This document shows, piece after piece, positions 7,001-13,034 of a stretch of 13,173 nt of DNA (position 1 is its first letter; every line of letters begins with the position of its first letter). The notes under the pieces were generated by a model, which did not search any database, was not told the origin of the DNA, and saw only the letters and a program-made list of their open reading frames with translations. This DNA comes from JAPSGM01 sp036556985 (GTDB lineage Bacteria; Chloroflexota; Limnocylindria; QHBO01). The DNA lies in contig DATBIK010000100.1 of the NCBI GenBank assembly GCA_036556985.1, positions 1 through 13,173 of the forward strand, in the 5' to 3' direction. The position numbers were made by a program, and so were the translations under genes.

Positions 7001-7672
7001 GTACGTCGGCGCCGGGGGAGGGGCCTCCGGCGTGCCGAGCACGGTCGCCTCGAACCGGCCCTTCGCGGCGCGGTAGTAGGCCATGTAGTCGGCCACCGGC
7101 AGGCGCGCCTCCTCGCGGGCGCTCCCGCCCAGCACGACACGCATCTCGCGCGGCGTGACCCGCTGCAGGCGCTCGAGCTGGTCGACGTACGAGCAGATCT
7201 GAAGCACGGCGCCGGCCTTCACGTGGTGGGCGAGCTTCGTGTCGGCCACCTCGTAGTGCCACGCGCCCCACACCGACCGCTGCTCCGGCGTGGCGGCCTC
7301 CACCCGCAGCAGGAAGTCGGCATAGCCGAGCCAGCGGCCGTCGAAGAAGGTGGCCTGGTAGATGGCGTCGGCCCCCATCTCCATGGCGGCCACGGTGGCG
7401 TCCGCCTGGCGGCGGATGCGCTCGCCCTGCTCCGCGTCCTCGTCGCGCGGGATGCGGATGACCCGTCGCCCATCCGCCTCGAGGTCGGCAAGGTAGCGGA
7501 GCTCGTGCGCCTCGCCGCGGCGGCGGAGGACGTCGAGCTCCGGATCGTCGCGCATCGGCCGTTTCACGAGCCCCGCCAGCGCCGCGCGCTCGAGCGCCGT
7601 CAGGTGCTCGCAGGCGAGGAAGCCCACCAGGTCGGTGGCGCTGTAGACCGGCCGGCCGTCGATCAGCTGCAC
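4100..7672 (-). CDS. TM0106-type RecB-like nuclease / DEDD exonuclease / SF1 helicase fusion
   Basis: The protein has 1190 residues. Residues 1-260 form a RecB/Cas4-like PD-(D/E)XK nuclease: D119 in GYADFLL, D144-T-K146 in YEVADTKL and QICSY at 158-162 match its motifs, and C21, C237, C240, C246 fit a 4Fe-4S cluster of the AddB/Cas4 kind. Residues about 345-540 are an RNase H-like DEDD exonuclease (YprB/RNase_H_2 type): D352-I-E354, YHYAPYE at 420-426 and YNRDDV at 521-526. Residues about 780-1180 are an SF1 (Upf1/Dna2-like) helicase: Walker A GPPGSGKT 811-818, VDEA 922-925, GDPQQL 947-952, WRMH 991-994, TVDKFQGQE 1107-1115 and NVATSRAR 1145-1152. All motifs look intact. Such proteins probably process DNA or R-loop ends in repair, though the exact role is not established. 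The GTG start at 7672 is fixed by a TAGGCT -10 six bases upstream. Confidence 0.88.
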   Translation of the reverse strand: MQLIDGRPVYSATDLVGFLACEHLTALERAALAGLVKRPMRDDPELDVLRRRGEAHELRYLADLEADGRRVIRIPRDEDAEQGERIRRQADATVAAMEMGADAIYQATFFDGRWLGYADFLLRVEAATPEQRSVWGAWHYEVADTKLAHHVKAGAVLQICSYVDQLERLQRVTPREMRVVLGGSAREEARLPVADYMAYYRAAKGRFEATVLGTPEAPPPAPTYPSASTYPEPVEHCDVCRWSMECEARRRADDHLSLVAGITTHQRKALRGRGIETLTALAGSPIPFDPPLDGSSALATERVREQARIQLEGRGKAPPLHELLLPKSGEPIDPERGLATLPQPDAGDLFFDIEGDPYAFDDGIDYLFGVLDARGDFTAIWSYDPDRPGEINPAGEKAAFEAFIDFVTERRRRHPGMHVYHYAPYEPTALKRLMGRHATREAEVDELLRGGILVDLYRAVRQGLRASVESYSIKKLEPIYGFTREIDLRDAGSSIVAFEQWLELGEGDRPASDILGRIEGYNRDDVVSNARLRDWLEGLRTELAIQTGQDVPRPAPRAPEAPDSLTQAAAEVQALADRLTFGVPVARHERTDDQHARWLLAQLLSWHRRESKATYWDFFRRIGLTPQELVDEDGAIGLLELVTVSEPYLPTPKARLQRRRAVYRFPPQEHRDVRDRSELFDPRLAQEHAGENPWQTWALDVEVGDIDDQRGTIELIWKADAELRHPQAIVALNRVPEKPLPQALFRLGSWVADHGLEADGAWRAARDLLLGRPPRCGQGPDAALRLPGEDDLEAACRLVSCLDRGALAIQGPPGSGKTYTAAEMAVRLLAAGKRVGISATSHKVIENFLSKIFAAADRRGVDVRAVQKPGDEGSGLDDPRLTVHTDNGKVLAALAGDCNLGAGTSWLWGREDAAGAVDVLFVDEAGQISLANVLSMCGAADSLVLLGDPQQLDQPLQGSHPPGADRSALGHLLGDEATMPAHRGLFLEHTWRMHPDLTRFTSRAFYEGRLASRPQLATQSLHGPDPLHGVGPRLLPAEHTGNDNLSPEEAWQVAALAETLVNSGAHWVDAEGRECPIGWKDVLIVAPYNAQVGEIRRHLPPEARVGTVDKFQGQEAPISIYSMTSSSAEDAPRGMAFLYSRNRLNVATSRARCVAVVVASPELQRVRARSVEEMRLANALCLFVEMAPAR

Positions 7673-7678
7673 GCGTCG

Positions 7679-7684
7679 AGCCTA
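7679..7684 (-). promoter_or_regulatory. Leaderless -10 (TAGGCT) of the nuclease-helicase gene
   Basis: On the minus strand TAGGCT ends six bases before the GTG start at 7672. There is no Shine-Dalgarno sequence. It lies in the 37-base gap after the lipoprotein gene, so the helicase can be transcribed independently of it. Confidence 0.55.
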
Positions 7685-7709
7685 CGGGACCGATGCGACA
7701 GCTCGCGCG

Positions 7710-8495
7710 TCATGATGGCGACGGGGCCGGTTCCTCTCGCACGAAGGAGACGGCCCACGAGCAGTTCGACTGCACGTGGAGGAAGACGCGCTCGCCGTTC
7801 AGCCCGTTCGTCCGGAAGTATCCATACGGCAGCTCCCCCGAGGCGGGGAAGGAGCCGACCGGAGTGCGCACCGCGCGCACCGGATCGCCGGACTCGGTCG
7901 ACAGGTCGAGGGCGAAGTTGCAGATGTCGGTCACGCCGGTGGTCGCGATCCAGCGCAGCGTCACCCGGCCGCCGGCGAGATCGGTCGGGCCGAACTCGCC
8001 GGAGACCGTGTCGGCGAAGCCACCCACGAACGGGCTGTCGCGCGGCGCGGTGTCATCCGACACGAGGAAGGGATCCGGCTCGAAGCCGGCCGCCACCCAG
8101 CCCTCTTCGAAGGCGGGATCGGCATCGTCGGCGTCACGGACCATGTACCAGCCCAGGTCGTCCACCACGATCGGCCCCATCCCCACCAGCAGCTCCGCCC
8201 CGAGCCCGAGGGTGGTGACGACGCGCTGCTCGGTGCCGGGTCGCGAACGTACCCGCAGGCCGGGCGCATTGGTGACGACCACGGACCCGATCGCGAAGCG
8301 GGGGATCGCGTCGGCATCGGGCGGTTCGGGATCCTCGGAGGGCTCCTCCGACGGGGACGCGGGCGCGGGTGTGGCGCTGGGCGCGGGCGTCGCCGTGGGG
8401 GATGGCTCCGGCGAGGGGGTGGCGATGCGGGGCATGAAGCCGCACCCCGCGGTGACAAGGGCGACGAATGAGACGATGGTGGCAGCTCGCCGCAT
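7710..8495 (-). CDS. Putative SH3-domain lipoprotein
   Basis: The protein has 261 residues. A positively charged N-terminus (MRR), a hydrophobic stretch and the lipobox VTAGC with Cys18 indicate a lipoprotein signal peptide; Thr at -3 is a tolerated but uncommon residue. A Pro/Ser/Thr/Ala/Glu linker (about 27-62) leads to a bacterial SH3-like domain (about 70-140) with GLRVRSRPGTEQRVV, LGLGAELLVGMG and GWYMV plus GWVAAGF. The last 110 residues are a beta-rich region with two cysteines (ICNF and QSNCSW) that may form a disulfide. It should sit on the outer face of the cytoplasmic membrane and may bind cell-wall material or protein; function unknown. The ATG at 8495 is chosen for its signal peptide and a GGGGGG tract (8509-8504) eight bases upstream; the open frame reaches further back but crosses the msrB promoter. 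It is divergent from msrB. Confidence 0.75.
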   Translation of the reverse strand: MRRAATIVSFVALVTAGCGFMPRIATPSPEPSPTATPAPSATPAPASPSEEPSEDPEPPDADAIPRFAIGSVVVTNAPGLRVRSRPGTEQRVVTTLGLGAELLVGMGPIVVDDLGWYMVRDADDADPAFEEGWVAAGFEPDPFLVSDDTAPRDSPFVGGFADTVSGEFGPTDLAGGRVTLRWIATTGVTDICNFALDLSTESGDPVRAVRTPVGSFPASGELPYGYFRTNGLNGERVFLHVQSNCSWAVSFVREEPAPSPS

Positions 8496-8576
8496 GCTCG
8501 GAGCCCCCCGCGTGACTTCGTGGCTGGATCCAGTATCGCATCGGCCCGGCTTCATCGGTCCTTCATGCGAGCGTCG

Positions 8577-8582
8577 TAGAGT
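8577..8582 (+). promoter_or_regulatory. msrB: Leaderless -10 (TAGAGT) of msrB
   Basis: TAGAGT lies six bases before the ATG at 8589, in the 93-base divergent gap between the lipoprotein gene and msrB. No Shine-Dalgarno sequence is seen. Confidence 0.55.
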
Positions 8583-8588
8583 TGCGCC

Positions 8589-9011
8589 ATGACGACGAAG
8601 ATCGAGAAGAGCGACGCCGAGTGGCGCACCGAGCTCACCCCCGAGCAGTACCGGGTCCTCCGCGAGAAGGGCACCGAGCGCGCCTTCACCGGCGCCTACT
8701 GGGACGAGCACACCCCCGGCGTGTACCGATGCGCGGGCTGCGGCGCGGAGCTGTTCCGCAGCGACACGAAGTTCGAGTCCGGTTCCGGCTGGCCTTCGTT
8801 CTTCCAGCCGGCCGATGCGTCGGCCGTGGAGACGGAGACCGATCGATCCTTCTTCATGACCCGCACCGAGGTGCACTGCGCGAAGTGCGGCGGGCACCTG
8901 GGCCACATCTTCGACGACGGCCCCGATCCGACGGGGCTGCGTTACTGCATCAACTCCGCCGCGCTCCAGCTGGATCCCGCCTCGGGCGGAGATGCCTCCT
9001 CCGACCGATAG
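8589..9011 (+). CDS. msrB: Peptide-methionine (R)-S-oxide reductase MsrB
   Basis: The 140-residue protein covers the whole MsrB domain. It reduces the R form of methionine sulfoxide in proteins, normally with thioredoxin. The catalytic cysteine is C120 in GLRYCINSAAL; two CxxC pairs, C48/C51 (CAGC) and C97/C100 (CAKC), bind the structural zinc; GWPSFF and HLGHIFDDGPDPTG are signature segments. At the place of the resolving cysteine of E. coli MsrB (GCGWPSF) this protein has Ser66 (GSGWPSF), so it is a 1-Cys type or uses another reductant path. It is a single-gene unit with a leaderless start. The TAG stop lies inside the first copy of the 12-bp palindromic repeat. Identification is very secure. 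Confidence 0.95.
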   Translation: MTTKIEKSDAEWRTELTPEQYRVLREKGTERAFTGAYWDEHTPGVYRCAGCGAELFRSDTKFESGSGWPSFFQPADASAVETETDRSFFMTRTEVHCAKCGGHLGHIFDDGPDPTGLRYCINSAALQLDPASGGDASSDR

Positions 9012-9180
9012 ATCGGGACGTCACGCACCAGGGCCGGGCGTGGGTGCTGCCTGACCGATCTATCGGCGCGGACTGAACCTGGCGTGCACCCGGAGGTGCC
9101 GTGCGTGCTCCCGGCGCACCGGTAGATCGGACATCCGGAGCCCCACAGCCGATTCCGGCGCGATTCGCGCGATAGATCGG
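9005..9180. repeat. Four copies of a 12-bp palindromic element (CCGAT-AG-ATCGG)
   Basis: Copies lie at 9005-9016 (CCGATAGATCGG), 9055-9066 (exact inverse, CCGATCTATCGG), 9119-9130 (CCGGTAGATCGG, one change) and 9169-9180 (GCGATAGATCGG, one change). Each is itself an inverted repeat CCGAT/ATCGG around two asymmetric bases. Start-to-start distances are 50, 64 and 50. Copies 1 and 2 can pair as a 12-bp stem around 38 bases; copies 3 and 4 share a longer context (TAGATCGG followed by CCGGAGCC). The array fills the gap between msrB and the patatin gene. It may be an operator cluster for a dimeric regulator, a paired terminator, or a small dispersed repeat family. Confidence 0.7.
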
Positions 9181-9231
9181 TACCGGAGCCGCGGCCGACC
9201 ACGTGACGCGCGAGCTGTCACGGGCGGCGCC

Positions 9232-9237
9232 TATCGT
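9232..9237 (+). promoter_or_regulatory. Leaderless -10 (TATCGT) of the patatin-like gene
   Basis: TATCGT lies six bases before the ATG at 9244 and about 50 bases after the last copy of the palindromic repeat. Confidence 0.55.
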
Positions 9238-9243
9238 GCACGC

Positions 9244-10230
9244 ATGAGCCCCGTGCGACGAATCCTCTCCATCGACGGCGGCGGCGTGCGCGGCGTGATC
9301 CCGGCAGCCGCGCTCGTGGCCCTGGAGCGGGCGATGGGTGGGCGCGTCCGCGACCACGTCGACTTCGTGGCGGGGACCTCGACCGGTGCCCTCATCGCCG
9401 GGGCGGTGGCGGCCGGCATGCCCGCCGACCGCATCGTGGATCTGTACGTCACGAAGGCGCCGCCGCTCTTCCGCAGCATCCCGCTCATCTCGACCCTGCG
9501 ACGGGTCATCGCCGGCGAGATGTACGACGTGCGGCGGCTGCATCGGCTCATCCGGGACGCGCTGGACGAGCAGGGGGCGGAGGAGTGGACGCTGAACGAC
9601 GTGCCGTGCGACATCCTCGTCACCGCCAAGGGCCTGACCGATGGCCACCAGTGGTACTTCGTGAAGGACGACCCGGCCACGAACACCGCGCGCACCGGCG
9701 ATCTCAGCCTGGCGGACTGCCTCACGGCGTCGGCGGCTGCCCCGACCTACTTCGAGCCGTGGACGATTCCCGGGCTCGAGAGCGCCGGACCGATGGTGGA
9801 CGGCGGCACGGGCGTCGCCGGCAACCCGGTCTACCAGGCCTGCGTCGAGGCGTTCCTCTACTCCAGCGGCTACGTGCCGGCGTCCACGGTGGTCGTATCA
9901 CTGGGCACCGGGCAGTTCTTCGACCGCCCGCGACCGACATGGCTGTACAGCTGGCTGAACTGGATCCTGGCCGAGCTCCTGCGGTCGCCGGGAGAGCAGC
10001 AGACGGAGCTCGTCGACCGCCACTTCGCGGAGGCGGCCTTCTCCCGGATCGACGTGCGGCTGCCGCGCGAGTTCGGCCTGGACGATGCGGCCGGCATCGG
10101 GGAGCTCCACGCCATCGGGGAGCGGCTGGCGGCGGAGATCGACTGGCCGGCAATCCTGGCCGGCGAGCCGACCCCGTGGTCGGTCACCCGGCGCCGGCGG
10201 CGCCCGGAGGCCTACGCCCGGGCCGTGTGA
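9244..10230 (+). CDS. Patatin-like phospholipase / acyl hydrolase
   Basis: The protein has 328 residues and the full patatin catalytic set. DGGGVRG (11-17) is the oxyanion-hole loop, GTSTG (44-48) the nucleophile elbow with Ser46, and VDGG with Asp186 completes the Ser-Asp dyad. In the family this cleaves ester bonds of phospholipids or other acyl lipids. No signal peptide or membrane helix is seen, so it should be cytoplasmic. The C-terminus is Arg-rich (TRRRRRPEAYARAV), which might favour contact with anionic membrane lipid. Start choice follows the leaderless -10 and the conserved RRILSIDGGG N-terminus. The array of four palindromic repeats lies directly upstream and may control it. No cyclic-nucleotide synthase lies in view, so a CBASS effector role is not supported. 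The gene stops one base before the end of the convergent membrane-protein gene. Confidence 0.9.
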   Translation: MSPVRRILSIDGGGVRGVIPAAALVALERAMGGRVRDHVDFVAGTSTGALIAGAVAAGMPADRIVDLYVTKAPPLFRSIPLISTLRRVIAGEMYDVRRLHRLIRDALDEQGAEEWTLNDVPCDILVTAKGLTDGHQWYFVKDDPATNTARTGDLSLADCLTASAAAPTYFEPWTIPGLESAGPMVDGGTGVAGNPVYQACVEAFLYSSGYVPASTVVVSLGTGQFFDRPRPTWLYSWLNWILAELLRSPGEQQTELVDRHFAEAAFSRIDVRLPREFGLDDAAGIGELHAIGERLAAEIDWPAILAGEPTPWSVTRRRRRPEAYARAV

Positions 10231-10231
10231 G

Positions 10232-10627
10232 CTACAGGGCCAGCGCCACGAGCACGGCGGCGAGCCCGACAGCGCCACTCGCCGCGCCGATGCCGATCGC
10301 CTTGCGCCGGTCGGCAGCGCGCGCCGCGCGGTCGCCGACGCTCGTCACCCGGCCATGACCGGCCTCGCCGAAGTTGAAGACGCCGCGCCAGCCGTAGTCG
10401 GCGCAGAACCGCGTGGCAGCCTGGATGTAGCCCGCCGCTCCCACCGCGGCCGGGACGAAGAGGGCGATCCGCATCCACGCCGGGGCGTCGAGGCCGAGGA
10501 GCGTGATCGCGCCGACGATGGTCAGGGCGGCGCCGACATGGCCCGTCCGTCGGCGCCGCGCGATCTCCGCCGGCCCGATGTTGCAGGCGCCGGCGCGGTA
10601 CTCGTCGACGAAGGTCATGGTGGTCAT
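10232..10627 (-). CDS. Small conserved-type membrane protein, three predicted helices
   Basis: The protein has 131 residues from the ATG at 10627, or 128 from the ATG at 10618. I do not know a function for it. The N-terminus has CNIGPAEIARRRRTGH (about 15-30), whose Arg cluster lies next to the first hydrophobic segment (about 31-47). A second segment spans about 52-68 and a third the C-terminus (about 112-131). Between the second and third lies FCADYGWRGVFNFGEAG (about 74-90). The regular CNIGPAEI and RGVFNFG blocks look conserved rather than random, and I recall similar unnamed proteins in high-GC actinobacteria and Chloroflexota. TAGACT at 10637-10632 is only four bases before the first ATG, which would favour the second ATG if it is the -10. 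It converges with the patatin gene, with one base between the stops. Confidence 0.7.
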   Translation of the reverse strand: MTTMTFVDEYRAGACNIGPAEIARRRRTGHVGAALTIVGAITLLGLDAPAWMRIALFVPAAVGAAGYIQAATRFCADYGWRGVFNFGEAGHGRVTSVGDRAARAADRRKAIGIGAASGAVGLAAVLVALAL

Positions 10628-10772
10628 GCCCAGTCTACGAACGCGGCCGCCGGTCGGATCGTGCCGAGCGGCTCGCCGTGTTCGGGATGCTCGGCACTGG
10701 CCGGGCGCGACGTGCCGCGCCGATCCTGAGGGGCGAGCCGCCGAGGGTTCGGTCGGCCGCGCGCCGACGCGC

Positions 10773-10780
10773 GAAAGGAG
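10773..10780 (+). promoter_or_regulatory. Shine-Dalgarno site fixing a GTG start
   Basis: GAAAGGAG ends seven bases before the GTG at 10788. It is one of the few strong ribosome binding sites in the window and supports the GTG over upstream in-frame ATG codons. Confidence 0.8.
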
Positions 10781-10787
10781 TCGACCC

Positions 10788-11411
10788 GTGATCAGCCCGC
10801 CGCCCCCATCCGTCACCTTCGACCGATCCGAAGACCTCCACGCCCTCGCCCGCGGGAGGGCGGATCGCGTCAGCTTCGTCATCATCCCGGAGCGCACCTA
10901 CTTCGCCATCGACGGCACCGAGCCACCGGGCGGGGATGTGTACATGGCGGCCATCCAGACGCTCTATCCGGTGGCGTACGGCCTCCACTTCGCCCTGCGC
11001 CGACGAGGGGTCTCGGCACGGGTAGGCATGCTCGAAGGGCTGTACTGGCTGACGCCCGAGCTCTCGCACTGGAGGCTCCTCATCGCGGTCCCGGCCGAGG
11101 CGAGCGAGCTGGAGATCGAATCCGCGATCCGTGATGCGTCGCGGCGCCGACCTCTGCCCCTGCTGGATCGCCTCCACACCCTGAGCTGGGAGGAGGGCCA
11201 CGCGGCGCAGATCGTCCACGTGGGTCCCTACGCGGCCGAGACGCGGACCATTCGACGCCTGCACGACGCCATCCACCAGGCTGGCTTCGAGCCGTGCGGC
11301 CAGCATCATGAGATCTACCTGAACAACCCGCAGCAGGTTGGTGAGGCGAAGGCGCGGACGTTGCTGCGTCAGCCGGTGAGCCCGGTGGAGGACGCCCCGG
11401 GCCTGGACTAG
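10788..11411 (+). CDS. GyrI-like small-molecule binding domain protein
   Basis: The protein has 207 residues from a GTG start with a strong SD. It matches the stand-alone GyrI-like/SOUL-superfamily proteins of about 200 residues. Recognisable segments are VSFVIIPERTYFAIDGTEPP, then YPVAYGLHFALRRRG, MLEGLYWL, the EEGHAAQIVHVGPYAAE core, and GQHHEIYLNNP near the C-terminus, followed by the usual LRQPV end. Family members bind cationic or alkylating small molecules in a two-fold pocket; some hydrolyse cyclopropane-type DNA-alkylating natural products, so a detoxification or ligand-sensing role is possible but not shown. There is no DNA-binding domain, so it is not itself an AraC/MerR regulator. 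It is divergent from the membrane-protein gene, and its TAG stop overlaps that of the methyltransferase gene within one CTAG. Confidence 0.85.
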   Translation: MISPPPPSVTFDRSEDLHALARGRADRVSFVIIPERTYFAIDGTEPPGGDVYMAAIQTLYPVAYGLHFALRRRGVSARVGMLEGLYWLTPELSHWRLLIAVPAEASELEIESAIRDASRRRPLPLLDRLHTLSWEEGHAAQIVHVGPYAAETRTIRRLHDAIHQAGFEPCGQHHEIYLNNPQQVGEAKARTLLRQPVSPVEDAPGLD

Positions 11412-12067
11412 CTCGCCGCGCCCGGTTCTCGACGGTAGACGGCCGTCCGCCAGAACCAGGCCTCCTCGACGGTCACCGGCCGCAGCCCGGCCTCGCGGAC
11501 CAGGTCATCGATCAGCCGCTGGCGGTGGACGTGCATCCGGTACGGGTTGCGGAACAGCCGATAGCCCAGGTTCCCGACCGTGGCGAGAAGGCGGGTCCAC
11601 CATCGGTCCACCGGGTGAACCAGGCCGTACAGGCGTCGCGCCTTGGCCGCTGAGCCGCCGATGAGCGCGCGGGCATCGGGATAGCAGCACACCACGCGGT
11701 CGAGCGTGACGATGTCGGCCGGTTCGACGGCATCGGCGACCACGACGAAGTCGCCGTGCAGGAAGCTGGCGCGGTCGGAGACGCCCCGCTGGAATGCCTC
11801 GTCCTCGGCGGTGGCGAGATAGGCGCTCGAGGCGTCGACGTCCGTGCTGCGGGCGGCACCCGCCGCGAGTAGCTCGAGCTGGACGACGCCCACGCCGCCC
11901 CCGATGTCGAGCAGGGTCGCGCCCTCCACCCCCTCCGCAACGAGCGCGTCGAGCAAGCGCCGCGTGCTCGGGTCCGGGCCGTTCGCGCGGTAGTGGAGCA
12001 GGTCGCGACGGGCCTCGTCGGCGTTGAACTGCTCGTCGTAATCGACGCGGCAGCACTCCGGTTGCAT
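11408..12067 (-). CDS. Class I SAM-dependent methyltransferase, substrate unknown
   Basis: The protein has 219 residues. Motif I is TLLDIGGGVGV (51-61), followed by the acidic TDVDAS (75-80) that binds the SAM ribose, FLHGDF (102-107) and LDRVVCCYPD (122-131). The N-terminus carries a Cys pair (ECCRVDY) and the C-terminal half is rich in Arg and Trp (VDRWWTRLL, GNLGYRLFRNPYRMHVH). This recalls the BchM/UbiE-like fold group, but I cannot name a substrate; a small molecule is more likely than nucleic acid because no target-recognition domain is present. The ATG at 12067 is six bases after TACACT; the longer open frame upstream would run into the carbamate kinase gene. It is transcribed in the same direction as carbamate kinase, 19 bases downstream, but has its own -10. 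Confidence 0.8.
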   Translation of the reverse strand: MQPECCRVDYDEQFNADEARRDLLHYRANGPDPSTRRLLDALVAEGVEGATLLDIGGGVGVVQLELLAAGAARSTDVDASSAYLATAEDEAFQRGVSDRASFLHGDFVVVADAVEPADIVTLDRVVCCYPDARALIGGSAAKARRLYGLVHPVDRWWTRLLATVGNLGYRLFRNPYRMHVHRQRLIDDLVREAGLRPVTVEEAWFWRTAVYRREPGAAS

Positions 12068-12073
12068 GCCCCG

Positions 12074-12079
12074 AGTGTA
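12074..12079 (-). promoter_or_regulatory. Leaderless -10 (TACACT) of the methyltransferase gene
   Basis: On the minus strand TACACT ends six bases before the ATG at 12067, in the 19-base gap after the carbamate kinase stop. The hexamer is identical to that of the XRE gene. Confidence 0.55.
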
Positions 12080-12086
12080 CGCCCCG

Positions 12087-13034
12087 CTACGGCACGACCC
12101 GCGTTCCCGCCTGACCGGCGAGCGCCGCCTCCATGTTCGCCGGCGAGGTGATGATCGCCTCGCCACCGGTGCGCTCGACGAAGTCGATGCAGGCCTCGAC
12201 CTTGGGTGCCATGCTCCCCGCCGCGAAGTGCCTGCCCTCTGCCAATGCCTCCTTGGCCTGCGCCAGCGTCAGGCAGTCGACCCATCGCTGACTGGCGGTG
12301 TCCCAATCGAGGGCCACGCGGTCGACGGCGGTGGAGATCATGAACACGTCGGCGCGCAGGTTGACCGCCAGCAGTGCCGATGCGAAGTCCTTGTCGATGA
12401 CCGCCGCCACGCCGCGCAGGTCCCCGTGCTCGTCGGCCACGACCGGGATGCCGCCGCCGCCGACCGTGATGACCACGAAGTCCTCGCGGAGCAGCGCCTT
12501 CACCGCCCGCTCCTCCACGATCCGCAGCGGCCGGGGCGATGGGACCACGCGGCGCCAGCCCCGGCCGGCGTCCTCGCGCACGTCCCATCCGTCCCGCTCC
12601 CTCCGCGCCATCGCCGTCGCCTCGTCCATGAACGAGCCGATCGGCTTCGACGGGTGCCCGAAGGCCGGGTCCGCAGGGTCGACCTCGACCTGCGTCACGA
12701 CCGTGACCGCCTGGCGGTCGACCTTCAACCGTGCGAAGTCGTGCGCCAGGTTCTGCTGCAGCTCGTAGCCGATGGCGCCCTGCGTGTCGGCGTCGCACAC
12801 ATCGAGCGGCACCTCGTGAAGCTCGTGAGCGGAAAGCTCCGACCGGCGCAGGATGAAGCCAACCTGCGGCCCATTGCCGTGGCCGATGGCCACGTGCCAG
12901 CCATCCTTGATGATGCGGGCGATGTGCCCGCTCGTCTCGCCCAGTGCCGCGTACTGGTCCGGGACCGATTGGTGCTGCGCATCCCGGATCAGCGAGTTCC
13001 CGCCGATCGCCACCACGAGCGTGCTCTTCGCCAT
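12087..13034 (-). CDS. arcC: Carbamate kinase
   Basis: The protein has 315 residues, full length for the family. It transfers phosphate between carbamoyl phosphate and ADP, giving ATP, NH3 and CO2. Signature segments are VVAIGGNSLI (7-16), HGNGPQVG (52-59), VITVGGGGIPV (188-198) and AVIDKDFASALLA (211-223), with ISTAVDRV (233-240) in the nucleotide site. All look intact. The ATG shares its A with the TGA of the upstream ornithine carbamoyltransferase gene (TGATG) and has the SD GGGAGGAGGA eight bases upstream, inside that gene. The pair turns citrulline, or another carbamoyl donor, into ATP, as in the arginine deiminase and related fermentative routes; arginine deiminase is not in view. Residues 199-214 are encoded by one copy of the 47-bp direct repeat. 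Confidence 0.93.
   Translation of the reverse strand: MAKSTLVVAIGGNSLIRDAQHQSVPDQYAALGETSGHIARIIKDGWHVAIGHGNGPQVGFILRRSELSAHELHEVPLDVCDADTQGAIGYELQQNLAHDFARLKVDRQAVTVVTQVEVDPADPAFGHPSKPIGSFMDEATAMARRERDGWDVREDAGRGWRRVVPSPRPLRIVEERAVKALLREDFVVITVGGGGIPVVADEHGDLRGVAAVIDKDFASALLAVNLRADVFMISTAVDRVALDWDTASQRWVDCLTLAQAKEALAEGRHFAAGSMAPKVEACIDFVERTGGEAIITSPANMEAALAGQAGTRVVP
12393..12439. repeat. 47-bp direct repeat, copy A (inside carbamate kinase)
   Basis: These 47 bases are identical to 13127-13173, in the same orientation and 734 bases away. They encode carbamate kinase residues ADEHGDLRGVAAVID, which fit the family here, so this is the original copy. Confidence 0.9.

Noticed and set aside
8840..8851. 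Fifth copy of the palindromic element (CCGATCGATCCT) inside msrB
   Set aside because: Two mismatches at the conserved right end and it lies in coding sequence; chance resemblance is likely.
9005..9066. Copies 1 and 2 of the palindrome as a simple msrB terminator
   Set aside because: They can form a 12-bp stem, but the 38-base loop is long, no T-run follows, and the hypothesis leaves copies 3 and 4 unexplained; kept only as an alternative.
9005..9180. CRISPR array
   Set aside because: Repeats are only 12 bases, one is inverted and spacing is irregular (50, 64, 50); there are no cas genes.
9244..10230. Patatin protein as a CBASS (CapV-like) phage-defence effector
   Set aside because: No CD-NTase, Cap2/Cap3 or other defence gene is next to it; neighbours are msrB and a small membrane protein. 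A housekeeping or lipid role is equally likely.
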